Origin: Flagellimonas pelagia
GTDB lineage: Bacteria > Bacteroidota > Bacteroidia > Flavobacteriales > Flavobacteriaceae
Length of the DNA stretch: 64,000 bases
Assembly: GCF_003584135.1 (NCBI RefSeq)
Contig: NZ_QXFI01000035.1
Span: forward strand, 62,001-126,000
Reading direction: 5' to 3'
Shown piece after piece: positions 16,811-24,916 of the stretch (the stretch's first letter is position 1; each line of letters starts with the position of its first letter). The notes beneath the pieces are model-generated. The model was not told the origin of the DNA, made no database searches, and saw only the letters and a list, made by a program, of their open reading frames with translations. Both the position numbers and the translations under genes were made by a program.

Positions 16811-17101
16811 TTACTTCCCTTTTCCTAACTCATTCAACTTTTCTTTGAGTTCAATAAGTCCGGCTTTTTCCAGATATTGACCGGCAATACTTTTCAATTC
16901 TACCAGGTTTTCTTCGGGTACATTAGATAGAAGTCCATCATTTTTCTCATCATCTTTCACGACCAATCCACGCTCAATTACATGGTTTAGTAATAGCACA
17001 TTTTTACGTGAGATCCTCAAATCAATCTTCACTGTGTCATTCATGCCAGGGATACTTAAGATCGTATCATAAACTTTGGCTACATCATTTGTTGTCAACA
17101 T
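16811..17101 (-). CDS. Small hypothetical protein
   Basis: The most plausible start is Met at 17101 (MLTTNDVAKVYD), giving 96 residues; an upstream frame to 17137 exists. The protein is soluble and rich in Leu, Lys, Glu and Asp, with KIDLRISRKNVLLLNHVIERG as a distinctive strand-helix segment. I recognise no family. It is divergent from the ATPase gene at 17199, so the two may share a control region in the gap of about 100 bp. Confidence 0.55.
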   Translation of the reverse strand: MLTTNDVAKVYDTILSIPGMNDTVKIDLRISRKNVLLLNHVIERGLVVKDDEKNDGLLSNVPEENLVELKSIAGQYLEKAGLIELKEKLNELGKGK

Positions 17102-17198
17102 AATCACACGTTTTAAATCATTCAACATTAATAACAAAAGTATTAAGAGTAAAAGAAATCATCCTCATCAAAATATGAAGGAGATAATTATAAGAACT

Positions 17199-17744
17199 AT
17201 GGAAAACAAGTCAAACGTTATTATTACCGGAGGTCCTGGGATGGGAAAGACATCCGTGATAGAACAACTTTCAGTTATGGGATATCATTCCGTTGAAGAA
17301 ACCGGTAGAAGCATTATCCAAAAAGAACTTAAAACAGATGGAAATCGTTTACCTTGGTTTGATAAAGAAGGGTTTGCAATGGCTATGTTTCAGCAATCCC
17401 TCAAAGATTTTCAGAATGTGTCGGAGAAGTGTGGATTAACATTTTTTGACCGTGGTATTCCCGATGTTATCGGATACCTAAAATTGTGCAATATTTCCAC
17501 TCCTGAAACAATGTGGCAGGCAGCGGAAGAAAAGCGATACTATCCTAAGGTTTTTATTACCCCACCTTGGAAATCAATTTATGTTAATGATGCCGAGAGA
17601 AAACAGACTTTTGAAGAAGCGGTTGCCACGTATCATATAATGAAGGAAACCTATTCTTTCTTGGGATATGAATTGGTTGAATTGCCTAAAACTACAGTTT
17701 TAAAAAGAGCAAAATTCATTCTTAATTATCTTTTAACCTATTGA
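17199..17744 (+). CDS. AAA_28-like P-loop ATPase/kinase
   Basis: Starting at Met 17199 (MENKSNVIITGGPGMGKTS) the protein is 181 residues; 17175 is an alternative, preceding Met. Walker A GGPGMGKTS is at residues 10-18 and an Asp-containing Walker B-like FFDRGIPDVIGYL at about residue 83. It looks like the AAA_28 / NadR-like nucleoside kinase group of small P-loop proteins. These phosphorylate small molecules or act as ATPases with unknown substrates. It is a cargo gene upstream of the mobilization block. Confidence 0.75.
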   Translation: MENKSNVIITGGPGMGKTSVIEQLSVMGYHSVEETGRSIIQKELKTDGNRLPWFDKEGFAMAMFQQSLKDFQNVSEKCGLTFFDRGIPDVIGYLKLCNISTPETMWQAAEEKRYYPKVFITPPWKSIYVNDAERKQTFEEAVATYHIMKETYSFLGYELVELPKTTVLKRAKFILNYLLTY

Positions 17745-17844
17745 TTACCATCCCATTCAAAATATAGAGAGGATAGGTAGAAGCCATACCACTTGTTTAA
17801 CTTTACGTCAGTAAACTGAATAGTGAAGGTGAAAATGTGTGGTT

Positions 17845-18744
17845 ATGGATTTCAGGAAACAAAAACTTTCCATTGCGGAAGCAAAAGAAATGGACATGGT
17901 TCAGTACTTGTCCTCATTAGGTCATGAACCTTCGAAAATCAGGAACAATGACTACTGGTATCATTCTCCGTTAAGGGAAGAAAATACAGCCTCATTTAAG
18001 GTAAATCGAAAGCTGAACCGATGGTACGATCATGGCCTTGGTGAAGGAGGCAATATTATCGATTTTGGGATTGCATATTTTGGTTGTTCCGTTGGAGAAT
18101 TTCTAAAAAAATTGGATAGCGGTATTTCTTTTCAAAAGCCATTTAAAAATCGCTCCAAAACAGAAAATCAACCGGAGCATCCACTTAAAATTGTAAAGGA
18201 TGATGAGCTCAATTCATATGCATTGATTCACTATTTGGAACAGCGAAAAATCCCTGTTGAAATTGCAACCCAATATTGCCGGGAAGTATATTATGAATTG
18301 AATGCAAAAGACTATTATGGGATTGGTTTTAAAAATGATTCCGGTGGATTTGAAATACGTAATCCTTATTTCAAAGCAAGCAGTTCTCCAAAGGACATTA
18401 CCAAAGTAAAAAATGCTTCCGATGAGGTGACCGTATTCGAGGGCTTTATGGATTTTCTTTCGTTCAAATGTATCAGTAGAAATGAGCTAAATAAGACTCC
18501 TGATTTTGTCATTTTAAATTCCCTTTCCCTGTTCGAAAAAGCACGTCCATTTCTGGAATCGCACAAGTCAATAAACCTGTATTTGGACAATGATGCTGCC
18601 GGGAAAAAAGTTGCCAGGGAAGCATTGTCTATTAGCAAAAAATATAACGATTATAGCAAGCTTTACCAAAACCACAAAGACCTTAATGAATGGTTGGTGC
18701 ATATTGGAAAGCAGCAGAAGAAACGCTTAGGGAATAAACTGTAA
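17845..18744 (+). CDS. Toprim primase-like protein of the mobilization block
   Basis: A 299-residue DnaG-like protein; the start is taken as Met 17845. The N terminus resembles a CHC2-type zinc-binding fold (YWYHSPLREENTASFKVN, HGLGEGGNIIDF) but lacks the zinc cysteines. The toprim domain has the catalytic Glu in VFEGFMDFL (about residue 200) and the DxD pair in LYLDNDAAGKK (about residue 250). Such proteins are typical of Bacteroidota conjugative elements next to the relaxase, where they may prime the transferred strand. It is followed by an oriT-like hairpin and mob genes. Confidence 0.75.
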   Translation: MDFRKQKLSIAEAKEMDMVQYLSSLGHEPSKIRNNDYWYHSPLREENTASFKVNRKLNRWYDHGLGEGGNIIDFGIAYFGCSVGEFLKKLDSGISFQKPFKNRSKTENQPEHPLKIVKDDELNSYALIHYLEQRKIPVEIATQYCREVYYELNAKDYYGIGFKNDSGGFEIRNPYFKASSSPKDITKVKNASDEVTVFEGFMDFLSFKCISRNELNKTPDFVILNSLSLFEKARPFLESHKSINLYLDNDAAGKKVAREALSISKKYNDYSKLYQNHKDLNEWLVHIGKQQKKRLGNKL

Positions 18745-18867
18745 TAGTGTTTCTAAGCATTTTTGAAAACTTCACTATTTAGTAAATCGCCAGAATCCCT
18801 GAAAGTACATAATAAGCCTCTGGGAGACTTTGGCAAAACGATGAGTTTGCTACGTTCCTGCAAACGG

Positions 18868-18901
18868 CAAGATGAACGGTTGTTAAACAACCGACATCTT
18901 G
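18868..18901. other. Candidate oriT hairpin
   Basis: A near-perfect inverted repeat: CAAGATG (18868-18874) with CATCTTG (18895-18901), and CGGTTGTT (18877-18884) with AACAACCG (18886-18893). It lies in the 236-bp gap between the toprim and MobC-like genes, the usual place of oriT in Bacteroidota conjugative transposons. The rest of the gap (18745-18980) holds no convincing gene; one 68-codon open frame spans it but has no recognisable coding character. Confidence 0.5.
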
Positions 18902-18980
18902 CTGCCTATCACTCGGAACTCGTGGGCAGGGCGTATAGAATGAATTTTTTGAGTTTGATAACAGGATAAAGGAAAATGAG

Positions 18981-19370
18981 ATGGAAGGAAAAAAATCAAA
19001 CAGAACACGCATTATCGGGCTGCGTTTAACACCCGATGAGTATGCGAAAATCGAAAAGAAATGGCAACACAGCACCTGCCGAAAGCTAAGCGAATATGTT
19101 CGTCACAGTCTTTTTGAAAAGACTATTGTAACTACATATCGCAACCAATCTGCCGATGATTTTATGGCAGAAATGGCTCAGCTTAGAAAAGAACTTAACC
19201 ACGTAGGCAACAACTTTAATCAGGCGGTAAAAAAGCTCCATACACTTCAAAAAGTTACAGAATTTAAAAGCTGGCTGATTGCCTACGAAGTAGAAAAAAG
19301 AACCCTGTTCAATAAGGTGGATGAGATTAAAAAACACATCCAAAAAATGGCAGAAAAATGGTTGCAGTAA
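18981..19370 (+). CDS. MobC-like relaxosome accessory protein
   Basis: A 129-residue basic protein with an N-terminal ribbon-helix-helix-like segment (TRIIGLRLTPDEYAKIEKKW then LSEYVRHSLF) and a helical C terminus with MAQLRKELNHVGNNFNQAVKKL, the conserved RxxLxxxGNNxNQ pattern of plasmid MobC / Bacteroidota MobA-type proteins. It would bind oriT and help the relaxase open it. It overlaps the relaxase gene by 13 bp and lies 80 bp downstream of the oriT-like hairpin. Confidence 0.8.
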   Translation: MEGKKSNRTRIIGLRLTPDEYAKIEKKWQHSTCRKLSEYVRHSLFEKTIVTTYRNQSADDFMAEMAQLRKELNHVGNNFNQAVKKLHTLQKVTEFKSWLIAYEVEKRTLFNKVDEIKKHIQKMAEKWLQ

Positions 19371-20662
19371 TTAAAACAGGAAACTCCATTCAACGCATTT
19401 TAAACTACAATGAGAACAAGGTAAAACAAGGAGTTGCGGAATGTATCGGGGCAGGAAATTATCCCGTTGATCCGGATAAAATGAGTTTTACCATGAAGCT
19501 AAACCGCTTCTTGAAACAGATGGAATTAAATGAAAAAACAAAGCGGAATAGCGTCCATATTTCACTCAATTTTGATGTTTCAGAGCACCATTTATCAAAG
19601 CAAAAACTGCTTGAAATTGCCGACAGTTATCTGGATAAAATCGGTTTTGGTGAACAACCTTATCTGGTCTATCAACACCATGATGCAGGACATCCGCACA
19701 TCCATTTGGTAACTACCAATATTGAAGCGGATGGCAAACGAATTGACTTGCACCATTTGGGTATCCGTAAATCTGAACCCGCTCGTAAAGCATTGGAAAA
19801 AGAGTTTGGTTTGGTGCAGGCTGAAGCTCAAAAAAAGGATGAAAATTATAAGTTAAAATCTATAGCCGTCGGCAAGGCAATGTATGGTAAATCGCAAACT
19901 AAAATGGCTATCCAAAACATTCTGGAAAATGTGTTGAATCCATACAAATATACCAGTCTTCCGGAGCTGAATGCAGTACTCAATCAATACAATGTAAAGG
20001 CAGAACGGGGAACAGAAAATTCAAAAGTTTATCAGACTGGCGGATTGTTATATCGGGTATTGGATACTGATGGTAATCCGGTAGGCGTCCCTATCAAATC
20101 CAGCTTGTTTTATAATAAACCTACCCTGAAATTTCTAGAGCAGAAATTCAAAGAAAATGTAGCAAAAAGAACACCTTTTAAAAGACGGGTTAAAAATGTG
20201 GTGGACAAGGAATTGTTGTCAAAAAAGATATCCATTCCAGAACTAATAAAAGCATTAGAAAAACAAGGGATTTATGTTGTACTCAGGCAAAACACTAACG
20301 GAATTTTATATGGCATTACCTATGTGGATCACCAAACCAAATGTGTTTTTAACGGAAGTGCTTTGGGTAAAGCCTATAGTGCCAAAGCTATTCAGGAAAG
20401 GTGTTTGCCGGAAGGAGTTTCGGGACAGGATTTGCTAAGGCATCCCGAACCGAAACAGATCATTGGGTTACAGCCACAGGCTACCACTGCGGCAGAAACC
20501 AAAGAAGCTGATAAAGACTTTCAATTTGTTTCCATATTAACAGGAAAAGAAAACGTATTGGAGGTTTTAACCCAGGCAGAAAACACCTCAGATTATTTAC
20601 CCAATCAGCTTAAAAAGAAACGCAAAAAGAAGAAAAAAAGAAATCTGAATAATAATCAGTAA
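19358..20662 (+). CDS. Relaxase/mobilization nuclease
   Basis: A 434-residue relaxase. The start MVAVIKTGNSIQRILNYNENK fits the family, and the histidine cluster GHPHIHLVTTN (about residue 112) is the metal-binding motif of the HUH relaxase/mobilization nuclease domain. It would nick oriT and covalently pilot the strand into the recipient. The C terminus is very basic (KKKRKKKKKR), likely a DNA-binding or transport tail. The neighbours, a MobC-like gene upstream and a TraG-like coupling protein downstream, complete a mobilization block. Confidence 0.85.
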   Translation: MVAVIKTGNSIQRILNYNENKVKQGVAECIGAGNYPVDPDKMSFTMKLNRFLKQMELNEKTKRNSVHISLNFDVSEHHLSKQKLLEIADSYLDKIGFGEQPYLVYQHHDAGHPHIHLVTTNIEADGKRIDLHHLGIRKSEPARKALEKEFGLVQAEAQKKDENYKLKSIAVGKAMYGKSQTKMAIQNILENVLNPYKYTSLPELNAVLNQYNVKAERGTENSKVYQTGGLLYRVLDTDGNPVGVPIKSSLFYNKPTLKFLEQKFKENVAKRTPFKRRVKNVVDKELLSKKISIPELIKALEKQGIYVVLRQNTNGILYGITYVDHQTKCVFNGSALGKAYSAKAIQERCLPEGVSGQDLLRHPEPKQIIGLQPQATTAAETKEADKDFQFVSILTGKENVLEVLTQAENTSDYLPNQLKKKRKKKKKRNLNNNQ

Positions 20663-20674
20663 AAAAATAAAGCT

Positions 20675-22663
20675 ATGGCAATGCATACCGGAGAAAATGA
20701 ACAGGCGTTGAGAAAAATACTGGATATGACCAGGCTTATCAGTATTACCATATTAATCATCCATTTCTATTATTACTGCTACAGTGCTTTTGAACTATGG
20801 GGATGGCAAAGCACTTTTAGTGACCGTATTTTAAGCAATATTTATAAGACGGGATTGTTCAGCAATTTTCATAAATCGAAATTAATTGCACTTGGTTTTT
20901 TAGGAATATCCCTTTTAGGAGCTAAAGGGAAAAAGGATGAAAAACTGAACCATAGGACGGCTTTTGCCTACTTGATTACCGGATTGCTTATATATTTTAT
21001 CAGTTATCTGTGTATGGAGTTGAATACACCTTTAATAACGACTGCTATTCTGTATATGGCATTTACAGGAGTAGGCTTTCTGCTGGTATTGACAGGAGGC
21101 ACCTTGCTTTCCCGAATTATCAGGGATAGAATTAATAACAAGGATATTTTTAATAAGGAAAATGAAACCTTTCCACAGGAAGAACGATTGCTGGAAAATG
21201 AATATTCCATTAATCTTCCTGCCCAATACCAATTAAAAGATAAGCAGCGGAAAAGTTGGGTCAATATCATTAATCCGTTTCGGGCGATTATGGTATTGGG
21301 AACACCCGGTTCCGGTAAATCCTATTTTGTGATACGTCATGTGATTACCCAACATATTCGAAAAGGATTTACCATGTTTGTGTACGACTTTAAGTTTGAT
21401 GACCTTTCTAAAATAGCCTATAACACCTGGCTGAAAAACCAACACCGCTATACCAAGCCCCCGGCATTTTATGTGATTAATTTCGATGATCTTACCCGCA
21501 GTCATCGGTGCAATCCTTTGGAGCCTTCTGCTATGACTGATATTACCGATGCAGCAGAAAGTGCCCGCACTATTTTGATGGGGTTAAACAGGGAATGGAT
21601 TAAACGTCAGGGGGATTTCTTTGTGGAATCCCCAATTAATTTTTTAACCGCTATTATTTGGTATCTAAAAAAATACAAGGATGGAGAATTCTGCACTTTA
21701 CCACATGTAATTGAATTGATGCAGGTAGATTATGATAGCCTGTTTTCATTATTACGAACCGAGAAGGAAATTGAAGTACTGATTAATCCTTTTGTTAATG
21801 CATACCTAAATGATGTCATGGAGCAATTGGAAGGTCAGATCGCTTCGGCAAAAGTGGCAATGGCAAGGCTTTCATCCCCACAATTATATTATGTGTTATC
21901 GGGTAATGATTTTAATCTGGACATCAATAATCCAGATAATCCTAAGATTGTATGTATGGGGAACAACCCGCAAAAAATACAGATTTACGGAGCGGTATTA
22001 TCCCTCTATGTAAACCGGTTAATTAAGCTGGTGAACAAAAAAGGAAAGTTAAAGAGCAGCCTAATTTTTGATGAGTTCCCAACCATCTACCTGAACAATA
22101 TGGATAGTTTGATTGCTACTGCCCGGAGCAATAAAGTTTCTACCTGTTTGGGTATTCAGGATTTTAGTCAGCTCCGTAAAGATTATGGACGTGAGCAGGC
22201 AGATGTGATTATGAATATTACGGGGAATATCGTTAGCGGTCAGGTTACAGGTGATACGGCCAAACAACTATCGGAACGCTTTGGGAAAATCATGCAGGAC
22301 AGGGAGAGTTATTCCATTAATAGTGGGGACACTTCTATCAGCCGATCCAAACAATTGGAAGCAGCAATACCACCTTCTAAAATATCAGGGTTAAGTTCCG
22401 GTGAATTTGTAGGTATGGTGGCCGATAATCCCAATTGTAAAATTGACTTAAAAGCTTTCCATTGTGAGATCATTAATGACCATGATAGCCTTAAGCGTGA
22501 GGAACAAAATTATAAGGACATTGAAATCATCCGAAAGTTGGATTCAGGTATGGTACAGCGTAACTATTTCCAAATCAAACAGGATATTCAGGACATTATA
22601 CAGTCAGAAATGGAGCGGCTACTGAATGATCCGGGATTGAGCCATTTGGTGGTAAGGAAATAA
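20675..22663 (+). CDS. TraG/VirD4-type coupling protein (MobC of Bacteroidota elements)
   Basis: A 662-residue inner-membrane ATPase. The N terminus carries about four membrane segments (to residue 160). The cytosolic domain has Walker A LGTPGSGKSYF (about residues 208-217) and Walker B SLIFDEFPTIYL (about residue 465), followed by the conserved arginine/Gln helix region (CLGIQDFSQLRKDYG). It couples the relaxosome to the type IV secretion channel. It starts 13 bp after the relaxase stop, so the two are co-transcribed. Confidence 0.85.
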   Translation: MAMHTGENEQALRKILDMTRLISITILIIHFYYYCYSAFELWGWQSTFSDRILSNIYKTGLFSNFHKSKLIALGFLGISLLGAKGKKDEKLNHRTAFAYLITGLLIYFISYLCMELNTPLITTAILYMAFTGVGFLLVLTGGTLLSRIIRDRINNKDIFNKENETFPQEERLLENEYSINLPAQYQLKDKQRKSWVNIINPFRAIMVLGTPGSGKSYFVIRHVITQHIRKGFTMFVYDFKFDDLSKIAYNTWLKNQHRYTKPPAFYVINFDDLTRSHRCNPLEPSAMTDITDAAESARTILMGLNREWIKRQGDFFVESPINFLTAIIWYLKKYKDGEFCTLPHVIELMQVDYDSLFSLLRTEKEIEVLINPFVNAYLNDVMEQLEGQIASAKVAMARLSSPQLYYVLSGNDFNLDINNPDNPKIVCMGNNPQKIQIYGAVLSLYVNRLIKLVNKKGKLKSSLIFDEFPTIYLNNMDSLIATARSNKVSTCLGIQDFSQLRKDYGREQADVIMNITGNIVSGQVTGDTAKQLSERFGKIMQDRESYSINSGDTSISRSKQLEAAIPPSKISGLSSGEFVGMVADNPNCKIDLKAFHCEIINDHDSLKREEQNYKDIEIIRKLDSGMVQRNYFQIKQDIQDIIQSEMERLLNDPGLSHLVVRK

Positions 22664-22698
22664 TAGCATATTCGTTTTTTTATCCTTGGGTAAGAATC

Positions 22699-22744
22699 AT
22701 TACTTTGTAGAGTTTTTCATATTTGAAAAACTCTACAAAGTAAT
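22699..22744. terminator. 21-bp perfect inverted repeat after the coupling protein gene
   Basis: A perfect 21-bp stem with a 4-nt loop (TATT): arms at 22699-22719 and 22724-22744, beginning ATTACTTTGTAGAG and ending CTCTACAAAGTAAT. It lies 36 bp after the coupling protein stop and 63 bp before the defense operon. No U-run follows, so it is not a classical intrinsic terminator. It probably insulates the defense operon, or marks an insertion boundary. Confidence 0.55.
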
Positions 22745-22769
22745 TTTAATGAATATTGGGTATTTTTTA

Positions 22770-22777
22770 TATATTTG
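22770..22777 (+). promoter_or_regulatory. -7 box of the defense operon promoter
   Basis: TATATTTG matches the Bacteroidota -7 consensus TAnnTTTG and lies 30 bp upstream of the half-HsdS start. No good TTTG -33 box is seen 20 bp upstream. It is the only plausible promoter between the inverted repeat and the first gene. Confidence 0.4.
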
Positions 22778-22806
22778 TATCAAATTTGAAATAAGCTACA
22801 AATTAA

Positions 22807-23373
22807 ATGAAGGTAAAATTAGGGGATATCGCTCAATTACAATTTGGTTTATACGTGAAGCCTAAGAGTATTGGTGATGCGGTCTATTTGCAGGCTAAGC
22901 ATTTTGATGATTGGGGGAATCAAACGGATGAGGTTGACACTTTTGTTCAGATAGATCAAAAAAAGAAAGCTCACCTTCTTGAAGATGGAGATATTCTGTT
23001 GGTTGGAAAAGGAATGAGGAACTTTGCTTGGACTTATAATAAAGAATTCGGTCCAGCAATAGCGTCTTCAATTTTTTTTGTTATCAAACCTGATCCTTTA
23101 AAAGTAATACCTGAATTCTTGACTACCCTATTTAATATGCCACAAACGCAGGCTTATTTTCAGACTCTTGGTGCAGGGAGCTCTATTCCTTCCATTCGTA
23201 AGTCTGAATTGGAGGCTTTTGCAGTGAAACTTCCTCCTTTGGAGTTACAACAAAAAGCAATAGCTATTAAGTCCTTGCATTATAGAGATATGGAAATATC
23301 AAAACAGATCATTTTAGAAAAACAAAAAGTATATCAAGCTATCATTAAAAATATAATTTATAAAAAAGCATGA
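22807..23373 (+). CDS. Half-size type I specificity-like protein (one recognition domain)
   Basis: A 188-residue protein with one HsdS target-recognition domain: the start KVKLGDIAQLQFGLYVKPK, GSSIPSIRKSELEAFAVKLPPLELQQKAI, then a coiled coil. Full HsdS proteins have two such domains and about 430 residues. A stand-alone half could dimerize into a full specificity subunit or alter the target. It overlaps hsdM by 4 bp and is the first gene of the operon; a full HsdS follows hsdM. Confidence 0.75.
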   Translation: MKVKLGDIAQLQFGLYVKPKSIGDAVYLQAKHFDDWGNQTDEVDTFVQIDQKKKAHLLEDGDILLVGKGMRNFAWTYNKEFGPAIASSIFFVIKPDPLKVIPEFLTTLFNMPQTQAYFQTLGAGSSIPSIRKSELEAFAVKLPPLELQQKAIAIKSLHYRDMEISKQIILEKQKVYQAIIKNIIYKKA

Positions 23374-24899
23374 GTAAAAAACCAATTACACAAAACGAGA
23401 TTAACAATATTGTTTGGAAGGCATGTGACACCTTTAGAGGGGTTATTGATCCATCACAGTATAAGGATTATATCCTTACTATGCTTTTTGTGAAATATGT
23501 ATCAGATGTATGGAAAGATAAAAAGAATTTCTATGCAGAAAAGTATAGCGGTGATGAAATCAGAGTGCAAAGAGCTTTGAGGAATGAGCGTTTCCAATTG
23601 CCCGATACCTGTACTTTCGACTATTTGTTTGAGAATAGGAATGCGGCAAATATTGGAGAATTGATCAACACTGCACTGGAAAGCATGGAGGATGCCAACC
23701 GAAGTAAACTGGAGCGTGTATTCCGAAATATTGACTTCAATTCAGAAGCAAATCTTGGTCAGACTAAAGATAGAAACAGAAGACTCAAAAATCTATTGGT
23801 TGACTTTTCTGCGTTAGATTTACAGCCTTCCCATTTAGAGGATAATGATGTTATTGGTGATGCATATGAATATCTAATTGAAAAATTTGCCAGTGATGCC
23901 GGAAAGAAAGCGGGGGAATTTTATACGCCTGCTCAAGTTTCAAAACTTTTAGCCAAGCTACTTAATCCCCAGCCTGGTGATCGTATTATTGACCCGACAT
24001 GTGGTTCAGGTTCTTTGTTGATTAAACTTGCTAAAGAGGTAGGGAATAAAAATTATTCCCTTTATGGTCAGGAAATCAACGGTAGCACTTGGGCTCTTGC
24101 CCGTATGAATATGTTTTTACATGAGATAGATGATGCTACTATTGAATGGGGTGACACCTTAAACAATCCTAAATTACTGGAAGAAGATAGCTTACTTAAA
24201 GGAAATATAGTAGGAGCAAACCCTCCATTTTCATTAGATAAGTGGGGAGCTGACAACGCTATTTCTGATCAGTTCAACAGATTTCATAGGGGAACTCCAC
24301 CTAAGAGCAAGGGAGATTATGCTTTTGTTTCTCATATGATAGAGTCTACCTATCATGACGTAGGTAGGGTTGGTGTTATTCTGCCTCATGGGGTGCTTTT
24401 CAGAGGAAGCAGTGAAAGTAAAATAAGAAAGCAGTTAATTGAAGAAAACTTGTTGGAAGCTGTGATTGGATTGCCAGCTAATTTGTTTTATGGAACTGGT
24501 ATTCCTGCTACTATCCTCATCTTTAATAGAGCAAAGGGAAAGAATAAAGACATTCTCTTTATAGATGCTAGTGTAGGATATGAATCCAGCACAAATCAGA
24601 ATCGCCTTCGTGATAAAGACATTGACAAGATTGTCAGTACCTACCGAGCATTTCAAGAAGCGGCTCCTCTGAATACTGATGAAGGTGAAGAGTTGGAGGA
24701 AAAGTTTGCTTATAGAGCAACCATCCAAGAAGTCTCTGAAAACGACTATAACCTTAATATTCCTCGTTATGTAGATACGTTTGAAGAAGATGAGGAAATT
24801 GATATTCCAACTACTCAGAGTAATATTTTGTATCTAAAGAAGGAGTTGATTGCAGTTGAAAAACAAATGAACGATTATTTAAAACAGCTCGGATTTTGA
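23370..24899 (+). CDS. hsdM: Type I restriction-modification methylase subunit M
   Basis: A 509-residue N-6 adenine methyltransferase. SAM motif I is DPTCGSGSLL (residues 208-217) and the catalytic motif is NPPF (residues 284-287); the N-terminal HsdM helical domain precedes, and LPHGVLFRGSSE is a family mark. It methylates adenine in the sequence chosen by HsdS. It overlaps the half-S gene by 4 bp and precedes the full hsdS, so the complex can be assembled co-translationally. Confidence 0.9.
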   Translation: MSKKPITQNEINNIVWKACDTFRGVIDPSQYKDYILTMLFVKYVSDVWKDKKNFYAEKYSGDEIRVQRALRNERFQLPDTCTFDYLFENRNAANIGELINTALESMEDANRSKLERVFRNIDFNSEANLGQTKDRNRRLKNLLVDFSALDLQPSHLEDNDVIGDAYEYLIEKFASDAGKKAGEFYTPAQVSKLLAKLLNPQPGDRIIDPTCGSGSLLIKLAKEVGNKNYSLYGQEINGSTWALARMNMFLHEIDDATIEWGDTLNNPKLLEEDSLLKGNIVGANPPFSLDKWGADNAISDQFNRFHRGTPPKSKGDYAFVSHMIESTYHDVGRVGVILPHGVLFRGSSESKIRKQLIEENLLEAVIGLPANLFYGTGIPATILIFNRAKGKNKDILFIDASVGYESSTNQNRLRDKDIDKIVSTYRAFQEAAPLNTDEGEELEEKFAYRATIQEVSENDYNLNIPRYVDTFEEDEEIDIPTTQSNILYLKKELIAVEKQMNDYLKQLGF

Positions 24900-24916
24900 T
24901 ATACAAAACTTTGAAA

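Noticed and set aside
18763-18969. 68-codon open frame upstream of the MobC-like gene
   Set aside because: It overlaps the oriT-like hairpin and shows no protein-like composition or known family.
22699-22744. Insertion sequence terminal repeat
   Set aside because: No transposase or target-site duplication is seen around this palindrome.
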